Part shown: in pieces, positions 25,220-34,527 of the stretch
Layout: each line of letters starts with the position of its first letter
How positions within the stretch are numbered: the stretch's first letter is position 1
Notes under the pieces: model-generated
Databases searched by the model: none
Told to the model about the DNA's origin: nothing
What the model saw: the letters and a program-made list of their open reading frames with translations, nothing else
Source of the DNA: Azospirillum sp051124815
GTDB taxonomy: Bacteria > Pseudomonadota > Alphaproteobacteria > Azospirillales > Azospirillaceae
Assembly (NCBI RefSeq): GCF_051124815.1
Contig: NZ_CP118486.1
Location: 186,001 to 250,000 of the forward strand
Reading direction: 5' to 3'
DNA length: 64,000 nucleotides
Made by a program: the position numbers and the translations under genes

Positions 25220-26686
25220 TCACACCCGCATGCCGGCCGATGCCCTCAGCGAGTCCTGGATCTCGCCCGCCAGCTGGTCGGCGATCGGCCCGACGATCAC
25301 CTGGACCGAGTTGGCCGACGGCTTCACAACGCCGCGCGCACCGATCCGCTTCAATTCCGCCTCGTCGACGCGGCCGGCATCGGCGACGCTCAGGCGCAGG
25401 CGGGTGGTGCAGGCCTCCACCGAGCGCAGGTTGCCGGCACCGCCCAGCGCGGCGACATAGGCGCCGGCCCGGTCGCTGCTGACCGCCTCCGGCGCGGCAG
25501 CGGGACGGACGCCCTCGGCGGCCGGAGCCTGACCGGCCGGAATGGCGATGTCGTCACGGCCCAGCGTCTTCAGGTCGAAGCGCTGGATGACGAAGCGGAA
25601 CAGCCCGTAATAGACGGCGAAGTACACCGCACCAACCGGCAGAAGCAGGATCGGGTTGGTCGCCTTGCCGTAATTCAGCACATAGTCGAACAGGCCGGCC
25701 GAGAATCCGAAGCCCAGCTTCACGTTCAGCACGTCCATCAGCACCATCGACAGGCCGGTCAGCACGGCATGGACGGCGAACAGCACCGGCGCCAGGAACA
25801 TGAAGGCGAATTCCACCGGCTCCGTCACGCCGGTCAGGAAGGCGGTCAGCGCCATCGACAGCAGCACGCCGCCGACCGCCGCCCGGTTCTCCGGCTTGGC
25901 GGTGTGGTACATGGCGAGGCAGGCGGCCGGCAGGCCGAACATCATCACCGGGAAGAAGCCGGCCATGAAGGCGCCGGCCGTCGGATCGCCCTTGAAGAAG
26001 CGGTTCAGGTCGCCGGTGACACCCTGGTAATCGCCCAGCAGGAACCAGGCGATGTTGTTGATGATGTGGTGCAGGCCGGTGATGATCAGGATGCGGTTCA
26101 GCACGCCGTAGAGGAACAGGCCGACCTCGCCCAGCCCCAGCACGCCGGTGGTCAGCGCGGTCAGCCCGGAATCGACGATGGGCCAGCCATAGCCGAAGAC
26201 CAGCGCGATCCCCAGCGCCGCCAGACCGGTGACGATGGGCACGAAGCGCCGCCCGCCGAAGAAGGCGAGATAGTCCGGCAGCTTGATGTCCTTGTACTTG
26301 TTGTAGAGCTGGCCGGCGATGATGCCGATCAGGATGCCGACCGGAATGCTGATGCGGCTGGACATCTTCGCCACCAGCTCCGGCGCGACGCCGCTCAGCA
26401 CCACCGCACCCTTCACCGCGACGAAATAACCGACCGCGCCGGCCAGACCGGCGGCGCCATGGTTCTCCCGCGCGAAGCCGATGGCAATGCCGACGGCGAA
26501 CAGGACGCCCAGGTTGGAGAAGACGGCGTCGCCCGCCGCGGCGATGAAGGCGATGTTCAGCAGGTCGGGTTGGCCGATGCGCAGCAGCAGCCCGGCGATG
26601 GGCAGCACGGCGATCGGCAGCATCAGCGCCCGCCCCAGCCTCTGGACGCCCGAGAAACGGTCGCCCGGCAAACGATCAGCAGACAT
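25220..26686 (-). CDS. nagE: PTS N-acetylglucosamine-type EIICB permease
   Basis: 488 residues. The EIIC membrane domain (about 15-380) has roughly ten hydrophobic helices and GLHHIINNIAWFLLG, the substrate loop of NagE-type permeases, plus FLTGVTEPVEFAF. The EIIB domain (about 405-485) has its phosphorylatable Cys426 in SVEACTTRLRL. Unlike E. coli NagE there is no fused EIIA domain; that part is supplied by the EIIA-HPr-EI fusion at 34528-37092. It imports and phosphorylates N-acetylglucosamine, possibly also N-acetylmuramic acid given murQ just upstream. GGGAG precedes the ATG. Likely co-transcribed with murQ (64-base gap). Confidence 0.88.
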   Translation of the reverse strand: MSADRLPGDRFSGVQRLGRALMLPIAVLPIAGLLLRIGQPDLLNIAFIAAAGDAVFSNLGVLFAVGIAIGFARENHGAAGLAGAVGYFVAVKGAVVLSGVAPELVAKMSSRISIPVGILIGIIAGQLYNKYKDIKLPDYLAFFGGRRFVPIVTGLAALGIALVFGYGWPIVDSGLTALTTGVLGLGEVGLFLYGVLNRILIITGLHHIINNIAWFLLGDYQGVTGDLNRFFKGDPTAGAFMAGFFPVMMFGLPAACLAMYHTAKPENRAAVGGVLLSMALTAFLTGVTEPVEFAFMFLAPVLFAVHAVLTGLSMVLMDVLNVKLGFGFSAGLFDYVLNYGKATNPILLLPVGAVYFAVYYGLFRFVIQRFDLKTLGRDDIAIPAGQAPAAEGVRPAAAPEAVSSDRAGAYVAALGGAGNLRSVEACTTRLRLSVADAGRVDEAELKRIGARGVVKPSANSVQVIVGPIADQLAGEIQDSLRASAGMRV

Positions 26687-26750
26687 TCGGACGTCTCCCA
26701 GTGAAACGGGCGCCGGCCTCACTGTGCCGGACCCGTCATGTTGGTCGTTA

Positions 26751-27647
26751 TCAGGTGGTCGGTTTGGCCCGCTCCATCGCCCGGCGCAGGTTGCCGCCGG
26801 TCTCGGTTAGCAGGCGGTCGATGTCAGCCCCGTCCAGACCGGCCAGCCCCAGCACGGCGCGGCGCACGTCGCCATGCCGTTCCAGCGCCACCCCGGCCGC
26901 CATTTCTTCGACGCCGGCGATGCGGGCGACCATGGCGGTGCAGCGGCGGCGGAGCTTGGCGTTCTCCGGCCGGACATTGATCATCAGGTTGTCGTAGACA
27001 TTGCCGAGCGCCGTCATGACGCCGGTCGAAAACAAATTCAGCACCACCTTCTGCGCGGTGCCGGCGCCAAGCCGGGTGGAGCCGGCGATCACCTCCGCTC
27101 CCGTGGCGGTCAGCACCGGATGCTCCACCGCCGCCAGCAGGGGGGAGCCGGCGCTGCTGGCAATGCCCATGGTCAGCGCCCCCGCCTCCCGCGCGGCGTG
27201 CAGCACGCCGACGGTGTAGGCGCTGGCCCCGCTGGCCGACAGCCCGACGACCACGTCGGCGGCGGAGATTCCCGCCCGGCCGGCATCGGCCCGCCCCGCC
27301 CCCTCGTCATCCTCCGCCGCCCCGGCCAGCCCGCGCGACAGGTCGAGCCCACCGGCAATCAGCAGCACCAGCCGCGCCGAAGGCCAATCGAAGGTCGGCC
27401 CCAGATCCAGCCCGTCGAGCGCCGCCACCATCGCCGACGATCCCGCCCCGGCATAGACCAGCCGCCCGTTCCCACCCGACAGCCGCCCGGCCGCGGCCTC
27501 CACGGCGGCGGCGACCATCGGCAGTGCCGGAACGCAGGCGGCCAGCGCCCGCGTCTGTCCTTCCCAAAGGGCCGTCATCAGTTCGGCGGCCGGCCACACG
27601 TCCAGCCGGCTGTACCGGTTCGCCGCATCCTCGGTGCCGCTTGCCAT
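26751..27647 (-). CDS. murQ: N-acetylmuramic acid 6-phosphate etherase
   Basis: 298 residues, matching MurQ. The SIS domain has VYAGAGSSAMVAALDG and VVGLSASGASAYTVGVL, and the signature TGAEVIAGSTRLGAGTAQKV followed by LNLFSTGVMTALG is diagnostic of MurQ/GckR proteins. MurQ removes the lactyl ether of MurNAc-6-phosphate to give GlcNAc-6-phosphate, which NagA encoded nearby can deacetylate. The gene is divergent from the GntR regulator across a 206-base region holding TGGTAT/ATACCA half-sites. It heads the murQ-nagE operon and points to recycling or scavenging of peptidoglycan sugars. Confidence 0.92.
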   Translation of the reverse strand: MASGTEDAANRYSRLDVWPAAELMTALWEGQTRALAACVPALPMVAAAVEAAAGRLSGGNGRLVYAGAGSSAMVAALDGLDLGPTFDWPSARLVLLIAGGLDLSRGLAGAAEDDEGAGRADAGRAGISAADVVVGLSASGASAYTVGVLHAAREAGALTMGIASSAGSPLLAAVEHPVLTATGAEVIAGSTRLGAGTAQKVVLNLFSTGVMTALGNVYDNLMINVRPENAKLRRRCTAMVARIAGVEEMAAGVALERHGDVRRAVLGLAGLDGADIDRLLTETGGNLRRAMERAKPTT

Positions 27648-27690
27648 TCCCCGGCTCCGCTGTCGCTCCGGCGCAATACCCGGAGGTTGG

Positions 27691-27820
27691 TGGTATTAGA
27701 TTGGACTGTATGTGCAGAATACCAAAATCCGGACATTCTGCAATCCGAAACTGGTCACAATCGTGCGCGGCAGCGCCGGCTGCCGTCCGGGCCTGTTGCC
27801 CAAAGGCCTTTCAGTGGTAT
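27691..27820. promoter_or_regulatory. candidate GntR operator half-sites between murQ and the regulator
   Basis: TGGTAT at 27691-27696, its complement ATACCA at 27719-27724, and TGGTAT at 27815-27820 lie in the divergent promoter region. The same half-site forms a tight dyad at 32270-32283 upstream of the SIS-nagA genes, so a shared regulator is likely. Individual half-sites are short and the assignment is tentative. Confidence 0.4.
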
Positions 27821-27853
27821 CATCCCGGTCCCGGAGCACTGGAGTGGTTGCCG

Positions 27854-28612
27854 ATGTCCACCGCCGCCCCCGCGGCCCCGTTCGACCCTGCCGCCCTGTC
27901 GGATGCGCTGCCCCTGCCGCTCTATCTGCAGCTGGCGCGGCATCTGCGGGCGCTGATCGTCGAAGGCCGGCTGACCGACCAGGACGCCCTTCCCGGCGAG
28001 CGGGAACTGGCGGAAGTGTTCGGCGTGTCGCGCGTCACCGTGCGCAAGGCCCTGCGCGAACTGATCGCGGAGGGGCTGCTGCGCCAGCGCCAGGGTGCCG
28101 GCACCTTCATCAACCGCAGCCCCCATGTCGAACAGCGCCTGTCCGCCCTGACCAGCTTCACCGAGGACATCGGCGGGCGCGGCCTGAAGCCCGATTCACG
28201 CTGGCTCGGCCGCTCCGTCGCCACCGCGACGCCGGAGGAGGCGATGGCGCTGGGGCTGCGGCCGGGGGCGGAGGTGGTGCGGCTGCACCGGCTGCGGCTG
28301 GCCGACGGCACACCGCTCGCCATCGAACTCAGCGCCCTGCCGACCAGCGTCCTGCCCGACCCCGATCTGGTGCAGGGGTCCCTGTATGAGACCCTGCGCG
28401 CACGCGGCCATCCGCCCTTCCGGGCGCTGCAACGCTTGTCTGCCATTCGCCTGCCGACGGATCAGGCGACGCTTCTGGGGGTTCCGGACGGCGCTCCCGC
28501 CCTCTACATTGAGCGCCGCACCTTCCTGGAGAACGGAACCCCCCTGGAGTTCGTCCGTTCCCACTACCGCGGCGACGCCTATGACTTCGTCGTGGAGCTG
28601 TCGCTGGTCTGA
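27854..28612 (+). CDS. GntR/HutC-family regulator (NagR-like)
   Basis: 252 residues from the ATG at 27854 (GGAG upstream). The winged helix-turn-helix is YLQLARHLRALIVEGRLTDQ ... LPGERELAEVFGVSRVTVRKALRELIAEG, followed by a UTRA ligand domain (about 95-245) ending YRGDAYDFVVELS, as in NagR/NagQ/PhnF types. These repressors usually sense a phosphorylated sugar such as GlcN-6-P or GlcNAc-6-P. It is divergent from murQ-nagE and lies beside nagA and the PTS genes, so it is the obvious regulator of the island. The HAD gene follows by 50 bases and is probably co-transcribed. Confidence 0.9.
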   Translation: MSTAAPAAPFDPAALSDALPLPLYLQLARHLRALIVEGRLTDQDALPGERELAEVFGVSRVTVRKALRELIAEGLLRQRQGAGTFINRSPHVEQRLSALTSFTEDIGGRGLKPDSRWLGRSVATATPEEAMALGLRPGAEVVRLHRLRLADGTPLAIELSALPTSVLPDPDLVQGSLYETLRARGHPPFRALQRLSAIRLPTDQATLLGVPDGAPALYIERRTFLENGTPLEFVRSHYRGDAYDFVVELSLV

Positions 28613-28662
28613 TCCCTCCGGACCAATCCTTCCCGTAAAGAAATATCCGACGAGAGCGCGCA

Positions 28663-29331
28663 ATGAAGCCTGCCCTTGATACCCCGTTCCGTGTCCGCGC
28701 CATCCTGTTTGACATGGACGGCACCCTGATCGACACCAAGGGTCCCGTGGAGCGCTCCTGGCGCAGCTGGGCCGCCCGGCACGACCTGGATCCCGACGCC
28801 ATCCTCGCCGCCTGCCACGGCGTCCGCAGCATCGAGACCGTCCGCCGCTTCGCCCCCGCCGGCGCCGACATCGAGGAAGAAGTCCGGCTGGTGGAGGAGT
28901 GCTACACCAACGACACCGAAGGCGTGCGCGCCGTCCCCGGCGCGCTGGAGATTCTGCAGTCCTTGCCGCGCCACCGCTGGGCGGTGGTGACCTCCGCCCC
29001 GCAGGACATGGCGCGGAAGCGCATCGCCCAGGCCGGCCTGCCCCTGCCCGACCTGCTGATCGGCGCCGACATGGTCACCCACGGCAAGCCCCACCCCGAA
29101 GGCTACCGCACCGCCGCCGAGAAGCTGGGCTTCGACCCGCGCGACACCGTGGTGTTCGAGGACGCCCCGGCGGGCCTGGAGGCCGGCCATGCCGCCGGCG
29201 CCCTGGTCATCGCGCTGACCACGACACTGCCGGCGCACGAACTGGACGGCAACCTGTGCCTGCCCGACCTGACGGCGCTGCGGGTGCGGGTGGAGGAGGA
29301 TGGGCTGGAAATCGTGGCGGTGGGGGGCTGA
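28663..29331 (+). CDS. HAD-superfamily sugar phosphatase-like hydrolase
   Basis: 222 residues of HAD subfamily IA. Motif I is ILFDMDGTLIDT with the nucleophile and acid Asp, motif II is VVTSAPQ, motif III Lys is in THGKPHPEGY, and motif IV is VFEDAPAGLEAG. The cap domain is helical, as in YqaB/YfbT/GPH-type phosphatases that act on sugar phosphates. Its place directly after the GntR gene in an amino-sugar island suggests it relieves sugar-phosphate stress or dephosphorylates an amino-sugar phosphate; the substrate is not determined by sequence. Confidence 0.88.
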   Translation: MKPALDTPFRVRAILFDMDGTLIDTKGPVERSWRSWAARHDLDPDAILAACHGVRSIETVRRFAPAGADIEEEVRLVEECYTNDTEGVRAVPGALEILQSLPRHRWAVVTSAPQDMARKRIAQAGLPLPDLLIGADMVTHGKPHPEGYRTAAEKLGFDPRDTVVFEDAPAGLEAGHAAGALVIALTTTLPAHELDGNLCLPDLTALRVRVEEDGLEIVAVGG

Positions 29332-29349
29332 GAAGGGGCGGCGCCCCTC

Positions 29350-29703
29350 TTACAAGGCGATCCGGGTGGAGATCGCGTCGTATGGCGCGGTCAGCCCGGT
29401 GCCGTCCTCCTCGCGATCGACAAGGCCGGCGGCGACCAGCGCCTCGACATCCTCATGCACGCGGCGATAATCCCGGCCCACAGACTTGGCAAGCGCATTG
29501 ATGCTGGCGGCCGGCGTCCGGTGGAGATGCCGAAGCAACTCCAACCGCTTCGGAGTCAGCGCGCGGGCCAGCGTCTCGAAGCTGTCGAAGGACAGGTGGC
29601 GCTCGTTCACCGTCTCTCCGCGCTCGGCGCGGTGCCATGCATCCGCAAAACGGCCGGCGAAGTCCTCGGCGCTGTCGCCGACATGGATCTGTAGGTCGCT
29701 CAT
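29350..29703 (-). CDS. winged-helix antitoxin-like regulator (HVO_A0114 type)
   Basis: 117 residues. The C-terminal half is a winged helix-turn-helix: LTPKRLELLRHLHRTPAASI, NALAKSVGRDYRRVHEDVEALVAAGLV, then EEDGTGL. The N-terminal part (DSAEDFAGRFADAWHRAERGE) is the form seen in antitoxins paired with TumE/DUF6516 toxins. The ATG overlaps the stop codon (ATGA) of a preceding reading frame whose end resembles TumE, but that toxin gene is truncated. This looks like an orphan antitoxin. It may still repress its own promoter. Confidence 0.82.
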   Translation of the reverse strand: MSDLQIHVGDSAEDFAGRFADAWHRAERGETVNERHLSFDSFETLARALTPKRLELLRHLHRTPAASINALAKSVGRDYRRVHEDVEALVAAGLVDREEDGTGLTAPYDAISTRIAL

Positions 29704-29890
29704 ACCTCGCCTCCTGCTGCCCTGACATCGGCCAGAAAGTCCCTGATCAGCTGCTCCGGCGAGGTGAAGGAATAGGGTTCCTCGCGCAGACCGTAATGCC
29801 GATGGTCGCCCTTGCCCCGCTCATTGTCGTAGCCGACCACCCGCTCGGCAAGGCTGAACAGCTTTCCACAAAATCTCCTGATGTGCTTCT
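29700..29890 (-). pseudogene. C-terminal remnant of a TumE-type (DUF6516) toxin
   Basis: Read on the minus strand, the last 60 or so codons before the antitoxin-like gene translate to KLFSLAERVVGYDNERGKGD, HRHYGLREEPYSFTS and PEQLIRDFLADVRAAGGEV, ending in TGA that overlaps the next ATG. The pattern V-x-GYDN...HRHYG...F-x-SPEQLI-x-DF is the C-terminal half of TumE toxins. Upstream the similarity stops and a palindromic REP/MITE-like element begins within a few bases; no N-terminal half or start with ribosome site is found. I call it a truncated pseudogene. The upstream breakpoint is approximate. Confidence 0.72.
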
Positions 29891-29895
29891 CTCGA

Positions 29896-29982
29896 CCGTC
29901 ATTCCCGCGAAGGCGGGAATCCAGCCACTTCCGAGGCTTAGATGCGGAGCTTCCTGGTTCCCCGCCTTCGCGGGGATGACGG
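29896..29982. repeat. REP/MITE-like palindromic element
   Basis: Two 29-base arms (29896-29924 and 29954-29982) are inverted copies with three mismatches, each containing a small hairpin of the type ATTCCCGCGAAGGCGGGAAT. Sequences of this kind are dispersed in many proteobacterial genomes. It sits exactly where the TumE-like frame loses similarity, so insertion here may have broken that gene. The element plus remnant fill the 320-base gap between the antitoxin-like gene and nagA. Confidence 0.8.
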
Positions 29983-30025
29983 CCGATAAGCTACCCTGTA
30001 CACTCATGACCGATATTTTCCTGCC

Positions 30026-31189
30026 TCACTCGGCCCCCCACCACTCCCCCTCCACCCAAGTCCCCTTCACCGTCAAATCCGCCCGCAGCAGCACCAGATC
30101 CGCCCGCCAGCCCGGCGCGATCCGCCCGCGCTCGCCGGCCATCCCCAGGAACTCCGCCGGATAGAGCGACGCCATGCGCAGCGACTCCTCCAGCGGCAGG
30201 CCGATCAGCGACCCGGCGTTGCGCACCGCCGTCGCCATGTCGAGATCCGCCCCGGCCAGCGTCCCATCGGCCAGCACCAGCCGGCCGTCGCGCCGATAGA
30301 TCGTCCGCCCGTTCAGCTCGAAGCGATCCGCATCGGTTCCCGTCGGCGGCATCGCGTCGGTTACCAGCATCATCCGCCCGCGCGGCCGGGCCGCCAAAGC
30401 CGCCCGCATCATCAGCGGGTGGACGTGATGCCCGTCGGCGATCAGCCCGCACCAGGGCCGCCCGTCGCCGAGCGCCGCCCCGGCCGGACCGGGCTGGCGG
30501 TTGGCGATGCCGGGCATCGCATTGTAAAGATGCGTCACCCCGCGCACCCCGAGGTCGAAGGCCTCCACCACCCGCTCGGCGCTCGCCATCGTGTGGCCGA
30601 CCGACAGGATCACCCCGGCCGCCATCAGCCGCGACAGCGCCGCATCCTCCACGCATTCCGGCGCCAGCGTCAGCAGGACGCGCCCGCCCGGCATCCGCGC
30701 CGGCAGCCCGCCGATGAAGTCCAGGTCGCCCTCGTCCGGCGCGCGGACGAAGCGCGGGTCATGCGCGCCGACCCGCTGCGGGCTGATGAACGGCCCTTCG
30801 AAATGGATGCCCAGCACGCCGCTTCCCGGCTGCGCCACCGCTTTCACCGCGGCCTCGGCGGCGGCACGGTGGCGGTCGGGGGTGTCGGTGATGATGGTCG
30901 GCAGCAGCCCGGTGGTGCCGAAGCGCCGGTGCGCCGCGGCGATGGCCAGCGCGCCCTCCGCCGTCGGCTGTTCGTTGAACAGCACGCCGCCGCCGCCATT
31001 GACCTGAATGTCGAGGAAGCCGGGGGCCAGCAGGTCGCCCGCCTCCAGCGCCACCGTCCGCTCGACCTCCGGCGGGGTGCGGCCGGGGGCGACGATGTCG
31101 AGGATGCGGCCATCGCCGACCAGCAGACTGCGGCCGTCGAGGATGGTCTCGCCCGTGAAAATCCGGGCGCCGGTCAGGAGCTGTCGCAT
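30026..31189 (-). CDS. nagA: N-acetylglucosamine-6-phosphate deacetylase
   Basis: 387 residues of the amidohydrolase superfamily. NagA motifs are all present: FLDIQVNGGGG, GIHFEGPFIS with the metal-binding Glu, VGHTMA and THLYNAM with metal-binding His residues, ADGHHVHP for substrate, and VTDAMPPTG with the catalytic Asp. It converts GlcNAc-6-P to GlcN-6-P and acetate in the cytoplasm. Its start codon overlaps the stop of the SIS-domain gene upstream, so the pair is translationally coupled and acts in sequence on the product of NagE and MurQ. Confidence 0.93.
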   Translation of the reverse strand: MRQLLTGARIFTGETILDGRSLLVGDGRILDIVAPGRTPPEVERTVALEAGDLLAPGFLDIQVNGGGGVLFNEQPTAEGALAIAAAHRRFGTTGLLPTIITDTPDRHRAAAEAAVKAVAQPGSGVLGIHFEGPFISPQRVGAHDPRFVRAPDEGDLDFIGGLPARMPGGRVLLTLAPECVEDAALSRLMAAGVILSVGHTMASAERVVEAFDLGVRGVTHLYNAMPGIANRQPGPAGAALGDGRPWCGLIADGHHVHPLMMRAALAARPRGRMMLVTDAMPPTGTDADRFELNGRTIYRRDGRLVLADGTLAGADLDMATAVRNAGSLIGLPLEESLRMASLYPAEFLGMAGERGRIAPGWRADLVLLRADLTVKGTWVEGEWWGAE

Positions 31190-32250
31190 CAGACGGTCTT
31201 CGTCACTTTGGCAAGGTTGGGCGGGCTGTCGGGGTCGATGCCGCGGGCCAGCGCCAGTTCATAGACCGCGCCGTAGAAGCTCTGCAACGCCGCCAAAGGT
31301 GCCGCCTCCGGCCCGATCCCCGGCAGGCTGGGCAGCACCGTGGTGCCGAGAAGCCCGGCTTCGGTGGCGGCGACGGCGGCGCCCAGCCCGACGATGCGCT
31401 CGACCACCGCGCGGGTGTGGGGTTCCGCCGCATCGGCCTGGGTCAGGGCCAGCACCGGGAATCCGGGACCGACCAGCGCCAGCGGACCATGCACGACCTC
31501 CGCCGCGCTGAAGGCCTCGGCATGCAGGCGGCAGGTCTCCTTGAACTTCAACGCCATCTCCAGCGCCGCGCCGAAGCCGACTCCGCGCCCCAGCACATAG
31601 AGGTTCTGCGCGGTGGCGAGCGGCATCAGCGCCGGTGTCCAGTCCAGCGCCTTCGCCGCCTCCAGCGTGTCGGGCAGGGCCGCCAACGTCGCCTTCAACG
31701 CCGGATCGTCCTGCCAATGCGCCACCAGCTGCAGGTAGGCAGCCAGCGAGGCGATGCAGGATTTGGTCGCGGCGACGCTGCGCTCCGGCCCGGCCGCCAG
31801 CGGCAGGAAATGGTCGCACATTCCGGCCAGCGGCGAATCCTCCGCATTGACGAAGCCGACCACCAGCGCGCCGCCCGCCTTCGCCGCCTCCACCAGCCGC
31901 AGCAGGTCCGGGCTGCGCCCCGACTGGGAGACGGCGACGAACAGCGCCCCCTCCAGGCTCAGACGCCCGCCATAGACCGAGGCTATGGACGGCCCGATGG
32001 AGGCCACCGCCCGGCCGATCCGCGTCTCGATCAGGTATTTGCCGTAGGCCGAGGCATGGTCGGAACTGCCGCGGGCGCAGGTGACGACGAAGCGCGGCGG
32101 CTCGCGACGCAGGCGCGCGCCCAATTCGGCGAAGCCGGCACCGCAGCGCGCGATCTGCCGAGCCACCGCGACGGGTGCCTCCGCCGCCTCCGCCGCCATC
32201 AGGGGAGCGGGGCGGGAGGGCTTGAAATCTGGATTGGCCGGATCGGTCAT
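31189..32250 (-). CDS. SIS-domain glucosamine-6-phosphate deaminase/isomerase (NagB-II/GlmS C-terminal type)
   Basis: 353 residues from the ATG at 32250; the longer frame would run through the operator and is rejected. Two SIS domains resemble the isomerase half of GlmS without the glutaminase half: CARGSSDHASAYGKYLIE, FVAVSQSGRSPDLLRL, SVAATKSCIASLAAY, and near the end LYVLGRGVGFGAALEMALKFKETC with the Glu. Such stand-alone proteins (NagB-II) deaminate GlcN-6-P to fructose-6-P. It is coupled to nagA downstream. A TGGTAT-AG-ATACCA dyad lies 20 bases before the start, so the NagR-like protein probably represses it. Confidence 0.88.
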   Translation of the reverse strand: MTDPANPDFKPSRPAPLMAAEAAEAPVAVARQIARCGAGFAELGARLRREPPRFVVTCARGSSDHASAYGKYLIETRIGRAVASIGPSIASVYGGRLSLEGALFVAVSQSGRSPDLLRLVEAAKAGGALVVGFVNAEDSPLAGMCDHFLPLAAGPERSVAATKSCIASLAAYLQLVAHWQDDPALKATLAALPDTLEAAKALDWTPALMPLATAQNLYVLGRGVGFGAALEMALKFKETCRLHAEAFSAAEVVHGPLALVGPGFPVLALTQADAAEPHTRAVVERIVGLGAAVAATEAGLLGTTVLPSLPGIGPEAAPLAALQSFYGAVYELALARGIDPDSPPNLAKVTKTV

Positions 32251-32269
32251 GGCGGCGCTCGCGATTGAC

Positions 32270-32283
32270 TGGTATAGATACCA
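32270..32283. promoter_or_regulatory. GntR-type operator dyad TGGTAT-AG-ATACCA
   Basis: Perfect 6-base inverted arms around two bases, 19 bases upstream of the SIS-domain gene's start codon. The same half-site recurs in the murQ/regulator promoter region. Position and shape fit a repressor site for the GntR/HutC protein of the island. Confidence 0.6.
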
Positions 32284-32429
32284 ATGTAAGACCTTCTTGC
32301 GCCGGAGGCCAGCGTCCATTGGTGGAATCGCATCACGACGACAACCGCAATGCGGAAAAGAAAAGCGGCGCGATCCGGATAAGATCGCGCCGCATGATAA
32401 AACCACTCAGATACCAGACAGCTGGTCCG

Positions 32430-34211
<1,782 letters not shown>

Positions 34212-34527
34212 GGCGGCTCTCCCGCAAATTGTCCGGCGGCGGCGACATCGTTTGCTCAGGACGGAATTACAACCTGACCCATGCTCTGGTTTCACGACAT
34301 AGGCGACATAGTGAATCGGGCAAGCTTGCGGCTTATCCCCGATGCGTCGGCTGGGGCGCGGATTGGCCGCAGGCTTCCGCCTTTTCCGGACAGGATCTTT
34401 CGATAACATATAATCGGAATTGCGCTTGGGCTATGCGGCGTCTGCGCACAGATGGCGTCCAACAGGAGACGCCCGCCATGGGACACCCGCCCCGGTCGAA
34501 GCGAGAAGAAAAGAGGACCGAACCATC
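34212..34527. promoter_or_regulatory. divergent control region between ptsG and the EIIA-HPr-EI gene
   Basis: 316 bases without a convincing gene. It contains an inverted repeat TTCAC-N15-GTGAA (34291-34315) and a tandem CGACATAG pair inside it, and an AT-richer stretch with TAACATATAATC around 34405-34416 that could hold a -10 box. No TGGTAT dyad was found here, so control may differ from that of nagA. All assignments are tentative. Confidence 0.35.

Noticed and set aside
29747..30007. An 86-codon minus-strand frame across the palindrome
   Set aside because: It is in a different frame from the TumE remnant and is translated mainly from the repeat (VIPAKAG and WIPAFAGMT, the usual translation of such elements).
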